Source: Tubiluchus corallicola
Taxonomy: Eukaryota; Priapulida; Priapulimorpha; Priapulimorphida; Tubiluchidae
DNA: 64,000 nucleotides
Reading direction: 5' to 3'
Assembly: GCA_030141605.1 (NCBI GenBank)
Contig: JAQGDQ010000160.1
Coordinates: forward strand, 184,001-248,000
A model generated the notes under the pieces. The model was not told the DNA's origin. It saw only the letters and a program-made list of their open reading frames with translations, and ran no database searches. This document shows, one piece after another, positions 47,001 to 59,100 of the stretch. Position 1 is the first letter of the stretch. The number at the start of each line of letters is the position of its first letter. Made by a program: the position numbers and the translations under genes.

Positions 47001-50000
47001 TACCTCGCTGCACCAAGGTACAATTTGGAAATGTTATTGCTCTTCATATTTATTTTTTTTTTATTTTTTGTTTTTATCCCTGTGAAGAGTGATAATGGAT
47101 TTATTCTAAAGTCATGTAAATTCCATTATTCAAATATAGAACAAATTTCATGCATGCTCATAATATTGAGGCTTATTTATAAAAATGACGAATGACGTCC
47201 AGTGTTTGCAATTTCTCAGCGATGACCGACTGATCGAGTTCCCGCCAAGATCGCAACTGATAAGCAGTTGATAAATACCCAGACTGACTTGTAGAAATTG
47301 ACCAAAAATAGCACAGCACCCAGCATATATTACAACAGCATTATAGCCGGAGCCGACAGTGTGAGGTCTATTAGGTCTATACAATTTAAGAGCTGAAAAT
47401 CTGTATTGTTTAGATTAAATTAAACTTTGCTCACTAGTTTTATTGGTAGGTTATATACTTGTCACTGGTACAAATACATGTAATAATACATGAAATTGTG
47501 TAATAATTAAAATTATTCTGTGAGTTCTCTGACGACTTGTAGTACCATCTTGAAAAGCCCAAACAGCAATGAGCTAATTTGACATTTTAGCGTGAAATTT
47601 TTTTGCGAACTGAGAAAAACTTTTGCGAACTTTGACAACATCAGAAACTCATTTGCTTGCTTCGCAGCAGCCAGCAGGACTTTTGTCACCAGCTGTCTTA
47701 ACATAATGATCTCAAAACATCACTTAGTATTCTACATTGGTCTCTGTTTTTGCCAGTGTAAGTCTTACTAATGTTATGGAATGTTACTATGGTAATGTTT
47801 TGTATTGCAGTCGTGAGCTTGCAGAGAATTCCCCATATTTCGAATCTTTGAAGAAGCGCGATGTTGAGGTGCTGTTCTGCTACGAACCGTATGACGAACT
47901 GGTCCTCATGCAACTGAGACAGTTTGATAAGAAGAACCTGGTGTCTGTTGAAAAGGAAATGACAGAGAGCAAAGATGAAAGCAAAGGAACTGGAGATGGT
48001 ATATGTGCTTGTGTTCAGTTACGGCACATGTGTGTCTATAGTAATAGAGTATTTATGAAGTAGTGACAACCTGTTTCTGGAAAATAGTTAGTTATGATAA
48101 TGCTTTCCTGCCATTCCTTGATGTTGACTTTTACAACTATATTCATATGATGACTTCTTATACTTTAATGTTTAAACTGCTGAAAAAGTAGTGTTACACA
48201 GTTTTTTGGGCTTATCATCACCTGCAGCTACTCAATAATATTATTCATTAAAGAGTTGTGCATGTGTTTGCCCCCCCCCTTTAATGAATTTCACAGCATC
48301 CTTTCTGTGACAATGCCTTCAATTAAACAGTTACGCTTGGAATGAAACTCTCTTGTTAAGGGCAGATGGCTGACGTAGTAACCCTTTTGCTCTGCCTTTT
48401 CTTGCGGCATCATATTATTGCATCTGTTATACTTTCGTTTCACAGTGACAATTCACACTACGTGGACAGAACAGATTGAGTTGAAATTTCCCTGTAGTTC
48501 ACCGGGAGTAAGTCTTTTCACAGTTCTCCCTATTGGTGATGATTGTGAAAAGGTCAAAAGTGTTAATGTGGATTAGCAACCGGTTTATGTACATTGACGG
48601 AGCCACCTGCTTTCTTGTTGTTGTTGTTGTTGTTGTTGTGAAGGGACATTTGTTTATACCTTTTGGTTTTGCTGTTTTCTTATGTTACTTTGGCTAACAG
48701 TATTAAGTTAAGTTCACATGTTTATTGGTCAACAATTATGAACCTACTTTATACTGAAATTATGTATGCAAACTTGCATTGCATAGTGTGCTGTTCAAAT
48801 TTCAACAGTGTTTCCAAATGTAATCACATGCTTATAGTTGTATAAGGGTATGAGGTTGGTAGGTACCATGCTAAGGTACCAATAATCTTTGACACAATAC
48901 TCTAAACTGCAACTGTTTGTGCAACTAGAGAAACTCTGAAGAGGCTTATTTAGTTCAAGAATCAAGTGAAAGTTTTAATGGCATAATGGTCTGTGACATT
49001 AACACACATCTTTGCTTAGTCAAGGACTAGTCGTTGCTGTCATTTTTTACCAGTCTGCCTTGTGTGTCATTGACTTCTTTATTCTACTTTAGATGCAGAA
49101 GGATTATCTCAGTCCGACACTGACCTACTGTGCAAGTGGTTAAAAGGAACATTGGGATCAAAAGTAGTGAATGTGAAGGTATCATTTTATTATCATTTTA
49201 ATGATTTGTTTATATAGCGAACAGCTTGTGCGCTTCTGCATTAAGGCTGCTTGTTGCGTCATCCTGTTGCTTTAACTGGTGATGCTGTAAACTCGAAAAA
49301 AGTACGAACTAAATTTTTGTGAATTGAGCCTCAAAGCCTTGTTTGCGAAATGATCTTTCTGTGACGTACATTATAAAGGGTTAAAATTTTTCACTTCATC
49401 TCACAGCAAAGCACATTGTCAAGTAATGCACTATGTTATTAATAATATTTAGAACAGACTGCATCTTTACCAGCACTTACTGCTGCATTAGCGGGTGGAT
49501 ATTACTACTGGTATTAGAGCCAGTAGTGAGTTAAATTCTAGCACACTTTGTGCTCCTGTAATTTTTTCCATCAGGCCTTCTTCAATGAATCCAAATGTCA
49601 CAAACATTTCCAGCATGCACTAATTTTATTGTTTACAGCATCTAATTTTTTAAATGCCTGTCAATGTACCGACAAACATATTAAAAATACATGTTTTAGT
49701 GTAATACAAAATGGAAAACTGTGAAATTTTAATCAGTGCATTGCTTTTAGGTAACCAACAAACTGTCTAGTCACCCATGTGTGGTGACCGTTGCAGAAAT
49801 GGGAGCTGCTCGACATTTTGTACGCACAGCTTTTCAGGGAATACCAGAAGACCAGCGATACACAATTTTGCAACCTACGCTTGAAGTTAATCCTAGGTCA
49901 GTGTAACTCAGTGGACTCTAATTGATGGTCTCTTTTCCTGGTTTTAAGTTCAAATTTTGTTAATGCTGTGACATGCAATTTAAATTATGTTATTAGTTAT

Positions 50001-51141
50001 CATTGATAATATATTGACGTATATGCGATACGCTGTAGAAACTTAAGTATTAAAATACACTCAAATGGTAATTACATTTATATGCGACAGTATGACTTTA
50101 TTATTTAGTTCATGAACATTACGTGTAAGTCACATTTAGAATCAGCTCTTAAGAATGAATGATACATCTCATTAATAATTTTTTTGGTATGTCACATTAA
50201 AACTTGATCAACTAATTATAGTTCTTCAGTTGAATTGCCATCACATTAGCCAACAACATATTTTCTATATTTCATTTCAGTCATCCGCTTATAAAGAAAC
50301 TGAATCAGCTAAGATCTACTGATTCAAGACTTGCAAAACTTACAGCAGAACAAGTAAGTTCTTGTGTCTTGTTCATATTTAGTTCAAAGCTCATTCCTTT
50401 TTGTGTGCAGTCAAGGCTAGCAAGTTTGCAGCTTGCCTTTAACTATATTGTAACAGACCTGAATGTCATTATCCATGTTTGTAGATTTGGATTAAAAAGC
50501 TGAAACCTTATGTGGCCATATTTAGTCATCACAAGTTTTTAAATGCTGACACGTCACTTAATATGAGACTGATCTTTTTACTATTATGTACCCCTTGTAA
50601 GCTGTTGTAGCATTAAGGTGGAGACCATTTTTTATGTTTAATAGTGCACAAGCAATTGCTAAATCACAAAACCTTACAGGAGTTTTTTATTAATAAAACT
50701 ATTTAATAAAGAACAAGGCTCAAATAAGTCATTGGTCTAAATGAAACTTGGACAAACCACCCTAACGTGTCAATGTGTTTTATTCAGAGTATTCTCAAGA
50801 TCGGCTGAATGCTGCAGTAAATTATACTCATCTGATTGGTAATCTATGAATTACAATATAAAGTACATAAGGTGCTATTCTATGTAGTATTCGGTGTGAA
50901 ATCAATCAAATTTGCAAAAAGTTGAGTATTAGTCGATTTTCAGTATAATTCTACTCCCCTCCTCCTAGCTATTTGCTTCTTTGTATTTACTTCCCAGCTA
51001 TCACTTTATCATTATATATATTGTTTGTCTTTTTTACAGATATTTGATAACTCCATGGTTGCTGCTGGCCTCATTGAAGACCCTCGTGTTATAGTACAAC
51101 GTTTGAATGACCTACTTACTCTTGCACTGGAAAAACACTAG
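38044..51141 (+). CDS. TRAP1: TRAP1, mitochondrial HSP90 chaperone (complete, 16 exons)
   Basis: Exons: 38044-38185, 40572-40703, 40963-41195, 41437-41508, 43185-43345, 43554-43663, 43882-43955, 44991-45209, 45792-45919, 46498-46645, 46890-47017, 47811-47998, 49093-49178, 49751-49896, 50281-50353, 51040-51141. Phases agree throughout and give 713 aa (human about 704). Exon 1, the least certain, gives an Arg/Lys-rich N-terminus ([17 protein letters not shown]) suited to mitochondrial import. The N-domain has [21 protein letters not shown]124 and N128 in [23 protein letters not shown] and [16 protein letters not shown]. The middle domain has [26 protein letters not shown] and the catalytic-loop Arg (R414) in NLSRELLQ. 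The C-domain has [12 protein letters not shown] and [13 protein letters not shown]. The exon 9/10 junction makes codon 424 AGC (Ser), where human TRAP1 has Arg. TRAP1 is an ATP-driven matrix chaperone. Confidence 0.94.
38786..38861 (+). repeat. tRNA-like/SINE remnant in TRAP1 intron 1
   Basis: Box-A-like TGATTTAGTGGTTGAGG (38801-38817) and box-B-like GACTCAAATCC (38845-38855) are about 30 bp apart. The flanks do not fold into a full cloverleaf, so this is a decayed tRNA-derived SINE rather than a tRNA gene. Confidence 0.35.
38870..39640 (-). pseudogene. Degenerate LINE reverse transcriptase in TRAP1 intron 1
   Basis: The minus strand contains [19 protein letters not shown] with preceding VGSIS, matching the Y/H-ADD-x-x-LLAPS RT catalytic block of non-LTR elements. 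Downstream traces ([17 protein letters not shown]) occur in shifting frames. Multiple stops make it inactive. It is antisense to TRAP1 and of a different LINE type from the 23-31 kb copies. Confidence 0.6.
48615..48639. repeat. (TTG)n microsatellite
   Basis: Eight TTG units in TRAP1 intron 12. Confidence 0.85.
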
Positions 51142-51566
51142 CCATATTGAACTATCGTAAAATCCAGTTGGGCGATTGTTGTTTTACAAGTGTCTGCTAA
51201 CATGTTTTATGCTGATACAAAATGATTACTTGTTTTATTGTATAGAATTGTGCCATTGTTTTTATAGTTATTTACCATTGAGCTTAATTATTTTCATTTA
51301 CTAATGTAGCACATTAGAACAGTGATTAAATTGTAGCAAATTACGTCAGATTTTTTGTGAAGTATTCTTTATTTATAACCACCGAATTTCATGTACACTA
51401 GTAAATTGCTAAATAATATTTTCATATGCCATATTTTGTGTTCTAGCCAGTAATATTAACACCTGCTACCATAATACTGTCTAAGTTACCTTGTACGATG
51501 GCATATAAAAACATTCAGGTAGTGTTTTTAAGGTGTGTTGGAACAAACCCATTATTTAGCTTTGAA

Positions 51567-51572
51567 ATAAAA
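51567..51572 (+). terminator. Candidate poly(A) signal for TRAP1
   Basis: AATAAA about 425 bp after the TRAP1 stop codon. Confidence 0.35.
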
Positions 51573-51604
51573 CTGAAAAACAGGAAGTAAGGAGGGAATG
51601 AAGC

Positions 51605-51674
51605 CTGGATTTGAAACGGGGATCTTCTGCTTATAAGACTTACACAATAACTACTAGATTAGTGTGTTCCCTAG
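51605..51674 (-). repeat. tRNA-like/SINE remnant
   Basis: The minus strand has a box-B-like GTTTCAAATCC (51607-51617) preceded by a box-A-like segment (CTAATCTAGTAGTTATTG). It is degenerate and not a functional tRNA. Confidence 0.35.
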
Positions 51675-53006
51675 AGATCATGACAGGTTCACTGTGTAAC
51701 TTTTATAAAATTATCCTCTTGTTGGCTATAGATGCAATAGTTTTTCCATGTTGCATTGGTATTTTAGCCGCATGAAATTGTAGTGTATTGGATGAAGCTT
51801 TGATTTGTAGCTATACATATCTGTTTTTGTATGCACTTTATTGAATTTAAACATTAGTATACATCTGAATAGAAACATAAAATCAGCAGGGAAGAATGAT
51901 TTGTGTTATTATTCAACTAAGGTTAATAGTAAAACAAATGTGGAATTGTGTGTCTTGTCCCTGTATATACATAATAAGTGTAAAGAATTTTTACATTCAC
52001 TAAGCAGATTGTCATGGCTTCTATGCTTACTTATATTGAGCAAATAAAGTCTATAACACCTAGAAAATTAATGTATAACTATTGGTCTGCATTATCTTTT
52101 TTTACTTATAAAAGCCTGATTCTATTTTTCACACTTGTTAAAGTGTTGATTCTTTGCATGCTTGTTAAAGTGCTGAATCTGGCTTCCTCAAGTTGAAAAT
52201 TTTATGTAGCACTGAATGAGAAATCTCGCGAAACTGGAGAGAGCGAATAATTGAATGGTTCGCATTCTGGATTAGACTTAAAGCAACAGTTAGCTAGATT
52301 TTTTTCAAGAATTGTCAAAACTAATTTTATTGGTGTGCAGATCTTAGGGAAATGGTAGATGTTAGACGACAGAAGAAACATGATGAATTAAATCTGCAAA
52401 CATCATGGAAGTTCTTTGCGGTTAGGCTGGTGTGACCTAACTAGCATAATGGATTCATCTTTACTAAGAACTAGCATAATTATACACTTTGTTGTGCACT
52501 ACTAAATCAGTACAGATGGGCACTCCTAAGCATTTTTCTTTGTCAAGTGTTTGAGAAATTGGCTAATCAGTAGAGTGCCAAATTTATAATTAGTTGGTTG
52601 TAGGTTAAATTTTCAGCGTCTCAATTTTTAGCAATAATTGTAGGTTGTGTTGGCGTTGCATATCAAAAATTAATACAGATAACTGTATTAACTATTTCAA
52701 TTGGCTTTGATCGAAGGAAACCAGGTAATTTTTAAAGTGGATAATTAAATTAACACACGCAGGAACCTAACCAAAATTTAGTGATTATAACTCAATGTTG
52801 AACAACAGGTAGTGGTCTGACAAGTGTGGTAACGAACAGTCACAAGAGAAGTAATACTATAAATTTATAACACGTGTATCAGAGTGCATTGCTATGGCAC
52901 TCAGTTTTCATGTTTCCATGCTTCATCAACACACAGCTGGTGCAACGCACGACAGCGTGCTGTCACGTGACTTAACTAAAGGTCAACGTCTCAAATACTT
53001 GAAAAC

Positions 53007-53033
53007 GCGGGAAATTTGTGACTGATTTCGCGA
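53007..53033 (+). promoter_or_regulatory. Two E2F-like sites upstream of RRM1
   Basis: GCGGGAAA (53007-53014) is an exact reverse complement of the E2F consensus TTTSSCGC. TTTCGCGA (53026-53033) is a close match. They lie 86-112 bp before the RRM1 ATG. E2F control of RNR genes at S phase is well known in animals; activity here is inferred. Confidence 0.5.
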
Positions 53034-53118
53034 ACAAAAACAGCGCAGTGCAAACCCATAGAGGCATTTTCTTGAAATTTTCCAAATTTAAGCTAAGCTT
53101 ATTTATTTTTGTGTGACA

Positions 53119-56100
53119 ATGTATGTCATAAAAAGAGGTATGTATTTAATAATTATTTTATTTGAGTGTAAGCTGGAGGTACACGGTTACTCTTAAAAAA
53201 ATTAATTATGACTGACAAGTTGGTTCATTTTTAGACTAGCTAATTCCGTATAAAACTAATAACTTCATTGGCTAGGACCAGTTCACATCTTTTTAACCAT
53301 GATTACGGGATTGTACTTAAAGCCGTGGTACCAAAATTTCAGAAACAGTGAAGATGATATACAAAAAATCTAGACTAAAGTAAAGGAAAGAGAATTGCGA
53401 TCTTGAAAAAGGTTTGGTGTGCGTGTGGGAAGGAGAGTGAGACGGGGATAACATGCATAACCAGGAATAACTATTTCGCCTAATGAACTATAGCTGTTAA
53501 CATGCAAATTTGTAATATTTTTTAGATGGCCGGAGAGAGCGTGTTATGTTTGATAAGATCACATCGCGGATTTCAAAACTATGCTATGGCCTCAATCAAG
53601 AATTCATCGATCCTGTAAGAAGTTCTTAATTAAAGAGTACTTTATGTACTGTATAATTTTTGAAGTATTAGTCTGTTACAACATCATTAACGAAACACGA
53701 AGTGAACAATTGAAAACTGTTTTTATATAGCTGAGTCTTAATTACTTAGAAATAATTAGTTACAAATTTTTTAGACGGAAATTACGCTGAAGGTCATCAA
53801 TGGCCTGTATGTAGGAGTAACAACTGTAGAGCTGGATAACCTAGCTGCAGAGACGGCTGCAACAATGACAGTGAAGCATCCTGATTATGCTATTTTAGCA
53901 GCTCGCATTGCTGTGTCTAATCTTCACAAACAGACCAAGAAGCAATTCAGTGGTAAAAACACCTTCTAGCTCACTAATCTAGTTATATAATGTTCATTTT
54001 TAATACAGTTTAGTTGAAGATTTTGTCTTTTATTTATTGACACGTGCTGTGTTATTCATTCTTTTGAGTACGTATTGAATGTATTTATTAATTTTACTAT
54101 TTCTGTGTGTCTGTTGTGTTTGCTTTAATAATTTTGACAACACTATTTTACTTGAAACTGTAGAAGTTATGACAGATCTGTACAACTGGGTGAATCCAAA
54201 AACTGGAAAACATTCTCCTATGATATCAGACGATGTTTATAAAGTAATTCAGGATAACTATGATGTAAGTATGCTAAAATTTTTATAGCCATCGGTGTCT
54301 GAAAAATGTGTATGATTCAAATAACAATGATAATCAACATTTGCAGTGATCCTTTTAAAAAGCTCAGCTACTACATACAGCTTTGACCTGCTTCGTCCAC
54401 TGCGATTAACCTTGTTCCCCAAGAATTCCTGGAAGTTGAAACATTTAATCACTCTTAGAAGTTTGCTTTTGAAACTCTGGTTGTCTTTGCCAGAAAGTTT
54501 AATCAATTAGATGTTGCTGTTTTGCCAGGGACGCAGGTACAATACAGTAAGTACGTCACAATAGCAAGCGGGCGCTTAGGCGGTTAATAGGCTCAGTCGG
54601 TTAATTGTTTCAAAACACTTCGGTCCCAAAGTGAGTCTATTAAGTGGTGCCTACTGTATATGCTAATTTTGTGCTGCTATTTTACAGTCTTTGCAAGTTG
54701 CCTGTCTGTTTTAATGTCTATAGATTTCTTAATTTAAGAACTAAAATGTGTATTTGCTTATTGGTTAGTTGGTCTTAATTTGATAACTGCCAAAATGTTG
54801 TTTTGAACTTTTAGAAGCTGAACTCCACCATAATATACGACCGTGACTTCAGCTACAATTACTTTGGCTTCAAGACTTTAGAGAGGTCATACTTGCTAAA
54901 GATTGAGGGACGAGGTATAATAAGAATTTTAAAAGTTTTCCATTGAAGTATTTTTGACTTGCTAATGTGCCGCCTTGTAATACATTACACTGCGAGATGG
55001 TATGCGAGAGTGCAAGGCGATGCATCTCAGTACATGCAGCTGTCGAGCAAGCATGTACGTCTCACATAGTGCACAGTAATTATTTTATCATTCAAGAATT
55101 TTTGGATAATATTTCCAAGTCAGACTTAGGTGTTAAAACCTATTTAATACCATGCTGTCTAATTCCTTATATATCAGCAGTTTTTCTCTAGACTTTGTTG
55201 TAATATACTGACTTTGAAAAATAGTGTTACAATATACTACCTTGATAGGCGTGAACATGTTTGTTCACAAATGTATTCAATGCTGATAGATGGCATGTTT
55301 CAGGGAATTACGTCAATTGTGAGCTGAAATGATGGTCAGAAATTAAGCTAAGTTACACAGATATTTCGACAATCATTTAAAACGAGGCAAAATTTATTTT
55401 AATCAATTATCCGTCATAAATTAGTTGACAATAGATAACCAACAAACTGATACACTTGATGAAACTATTAACATCCATTAAAGTAACGTTAAGCTGTTTA
55501 GGTAACGGCGGTCACAAAACTTAAGTACGTCACGCTCACAGATTTCCAAGGACATGCTTGTAAATTGTGGCCAAGCATGATGATGAATCATTTGTCGCTG
55601 CTAAATGTGCCGACTTAAGATCTTCCATGTTGCTAGAAAAGCATTAGTTTAAATCTCAGTATTCAGCTAGCATGGTGGCTTTATATCAGTCAGTATAGCC
55701 TTTATAGATATGTAACTGTGCATGAGGTGATGCATTCTAACAACTCCTGTGCAGCTCCTCATTGACAGTTACCTGTTGTTCTTGAAGTATAGCCTGAGAA
55801 AGGAAAGTGTTTTTTGATAACTAAGCGCAACTAAAATCTGAATTTACAAAAGATGTTTTTCTTAGTTCATTAGTGTGTTACACAGCTATTATTTCTCATT
55901 TAGTTGCTGAGAGACCGCAGCAAATGCTGATGAGAGTAGCTGTTGGTATCCACAAAGATGATATCGATGCAGCAATTGAGGTTTGTGTGTATCAACATCT
56001 GTTTAATTGAAATATTTTTTCCCATGGTTGCTGACCCATTAATTTCCTTAAGAGCTGATGCGCACGGGTAGTGCTTGACAATATTCATATAACAGTATAA

Positions 56101-59100
56101 CATAGTTGGTATTAACCTTCACATTTTGTTTTTTTTCAGACGTACAACTTGTTGTCAGAAAGATGGTTCACTCATGCTTCTCCGACTTTATTTAATGCAG
56201 GAACGCCTCGGCCGCAGTTGTCCAGGTAATTTAATGTAATTTAGGGAAGTCCTGCAGTTTTATTTACGTTTCAATCATCTAATGTCAGTGGGTAATCCAG
56301 CTAGCCTTATCTTAATGTAGTCTGGTGTTCTGTGAATTGTTTTGCAGCTTATTGGATGTGTTTGTGAATGTTTAGTTAAAATAAGTTAATATGTTTTTTC
56401 AGTTGTTTTCTTTTAATGATGAAAGATGACAGTATTGAGGGAATATATGACACACTGAAAGAGTGTGCTCTAATATCAAAATCTGCTGGTGGAATTGGCA
56501 TCAACCTTCATAATATACGAGCCTCTGGAAGTTACATTGCAGGAGTAAGTTTTATATTTTGCACATTCAGCAAAATCTGTTAATATAAAATCCATGCTGT
56601 TTACATTCGTATCTACATTTATTTATAGTCTCAGACTGTTCTGAATACTGACGAGCTTGGTATCTATAAAGCGATTCCGTTTGGTTTGGACGTAGAATGT
56701 AATTAATTCATTGTTAAGTATATGACTAATCCGAATGTTTATCATTTAGACAAATGGGTTATCAAATGGATTGTTACCCATGCTGCGTGTGTTCAACAAT
56801 ACGGCACGTTATGTTGATCAAGGTGGAAACAAGGTATGATATAATCTGGAAATAGTGTCATTTGTATGAATGATATTTGTCGTCTTCATTAACTTAATAA
56901 GTAAGTTAATTTTTCTGGTTATGCACTCAAAATAATCACCATGCAATAGTCATATTCGAAGTATAAGTTATTGTTCAGTACTTGCTGTCATTTTTGCTAT
57001 TTTTGCCAAATGTTTCCATTTTTTTAAAGAGCTCATATAGTGGAACGTGTCAGAGTTGTGCGTCACTACAGTACAAAATTCCATGTATATGTCTAATTGT
57101 ACGTTGTAATTGAAATACATTTGTAATCCTTACAGTAATACAGCAATTAGTTCTTTTGAGTTTTCTAGCTCAATAAGTCCAATGAGGCTAGAGTATTTTA
57201 CTAAGTAAACTAAATATCTCTTTTTTCTAAATGTTTTTAACTGAACCTATCTTATTGTCAGTTTAATTGTGCATTGAATAAAACTGATATATACAACTTT
57301 ATTCTCTAGTTCTGTAGTTCCAACAAATGAACACATATTCAAGAGAATATAATTAATAATAGTTAGTGTTTTGTGAATTGGGAAATCTGACTTAAAATAT
57401 GATATACAAAGAATGGAAAGAAGGAAAAGTGATGTTTTTGTGAGGTCCTCTGCATGATTTCTGCAATGTAAACACGTATGCTAAAAATTTGATACGCTTA
57501 TATGATAATTCATTATTCAAGTTTCATACTGAAAATTTTACTAAAAATTGAAGTAACACATCTTGCAGAAATATAAGTTTTAAAATTGCATTGCAGCGTC
57601 CAGGTGCCTTTGCAGTCTACCTGGAGCCATGGCATGCAGATATCTATGCTTTCTTGGACTGCAAAAAGAATACTGGAAAAGAAGAAAATCGAGCACGGGA
57701 TCTTTTTTATGCACTGTGGATACCAGGTGAAACAAGTTTGCAAAAGAAATTTCAGTTGAAACTGTTAAGAAATGGTTTAGGTTTTCTCCAGTTTCACTTA
57801 GATTCGTGGCAAGCCCTTATGAGTGTCATGCACATGCACTTTTTAGTGTATTCCTTGTAATTAGAGGAGAATTTTTAGAGGCCAAGCAGTACCTGACAAA
57901 CAAAGTTAATTGCTTAATATTAACTTATTAAATTGTGCCCATACTGCATTCACGTTTTATTTGATTGGTTATTTTCGTGTGCTTCAGACTTATTCATGAG
58001 GCGTGTTGAATCAAATGAAGATTGGTCATTGATGTGTCCTGCTGAATGTCCTGGACTTTCGGATTGTTGGGGGAAAGAATTTGAGGAGCTCTATACAGCG
58101 TAAGTGTGCTTAGCAATTACGAATCACATGAGACAGATTTGTTATTGTATGTCCGGTACACAAAATTTATATATAAAATATATGCTTTGTGCCACCTTTG
58201 TTTGGGCATAGCAATGTTCTAGCAATTGTGTGAAACCGTGCCGGGTGCTAGATTTTTGACATTCTGGGGTTATATGGGACTGTGAATGTTTCACTCGCAA
58301 GCAGAATAATTATCTTTAAAATGGCCAAAAACATCCAGTTATGTTTGGTTAGGATTGGGGAAAGGGTTACGTCAAGTACCTTGTACTGTACGCCATTGCT
58401 TTTCATATTTAGAGTTACTATTTCGTAGGTCCATAATTTTACGAACGTCCATTTATGAAGCATAGATCTAATTGGGGAAGTGTGAATAATTATAAATAAA
58501 ACGTAATAAAAGATGAAATTGGTATAAAAATTGGATCTACTGTAATGTGATTTTAGATACGAAGCCGCGGGAAAAGCAAGAGTAACTGTAAAAGCTCAGA
58601 AACTTTGGTATGCAATTATTGAATCTCAGACTGAAACTGGAACACCATATATGCTTTACAAGGACGCTTGCAATCGCAAGTCAAATCAGCAGAACTTGGG
58701 CACCATAAAATGCAGTAATTTGTGCACAGAAGTTGTAGAGTACTCCTCACCTGAAGAGGTAACAATTTAATAAAAATAGTTGCAAGTTTTAGTTTTGAGA
58801 ACTGTTATTTTAACATATTTAAATGCTATTGTTTAAACTTTTATCCAATTATTTAAACTTGTTATTGAAATATTTTGTAATACACTTAAGTTGCATCATT
58901 ACAAGTAAATTTTATTACTGTATACTATGTCATATACTAGTCAGTGCTTTTCATCAGGTCTTTTAACAATTGCTAGTGAAACATTTAGCTTTTGGAAGAG
59001 TGAAGAACTTTTGTCTAGTTCTTATTGCTGTTTGTTTCTAGAGCCCTAGTTTGTGGTCAGTATCTTCCAAGTTCTGTTAGGACCTATTGTAAAGAACTTT

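Larger units (their letters stand above)
51142..53006. other. TRAP1-RRM1 intergenic region
   Basis: Non-coding. It contains the TRAP1 3' UTR, the tRNA-like remnant at 51605-51674 and a second weak tRNA-like stretch at 52559-52620 (TGGCTAATCAGTAGAGTGC, then TAGGTTAAATTTT). No gene was seen. Confidence 0.45.
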
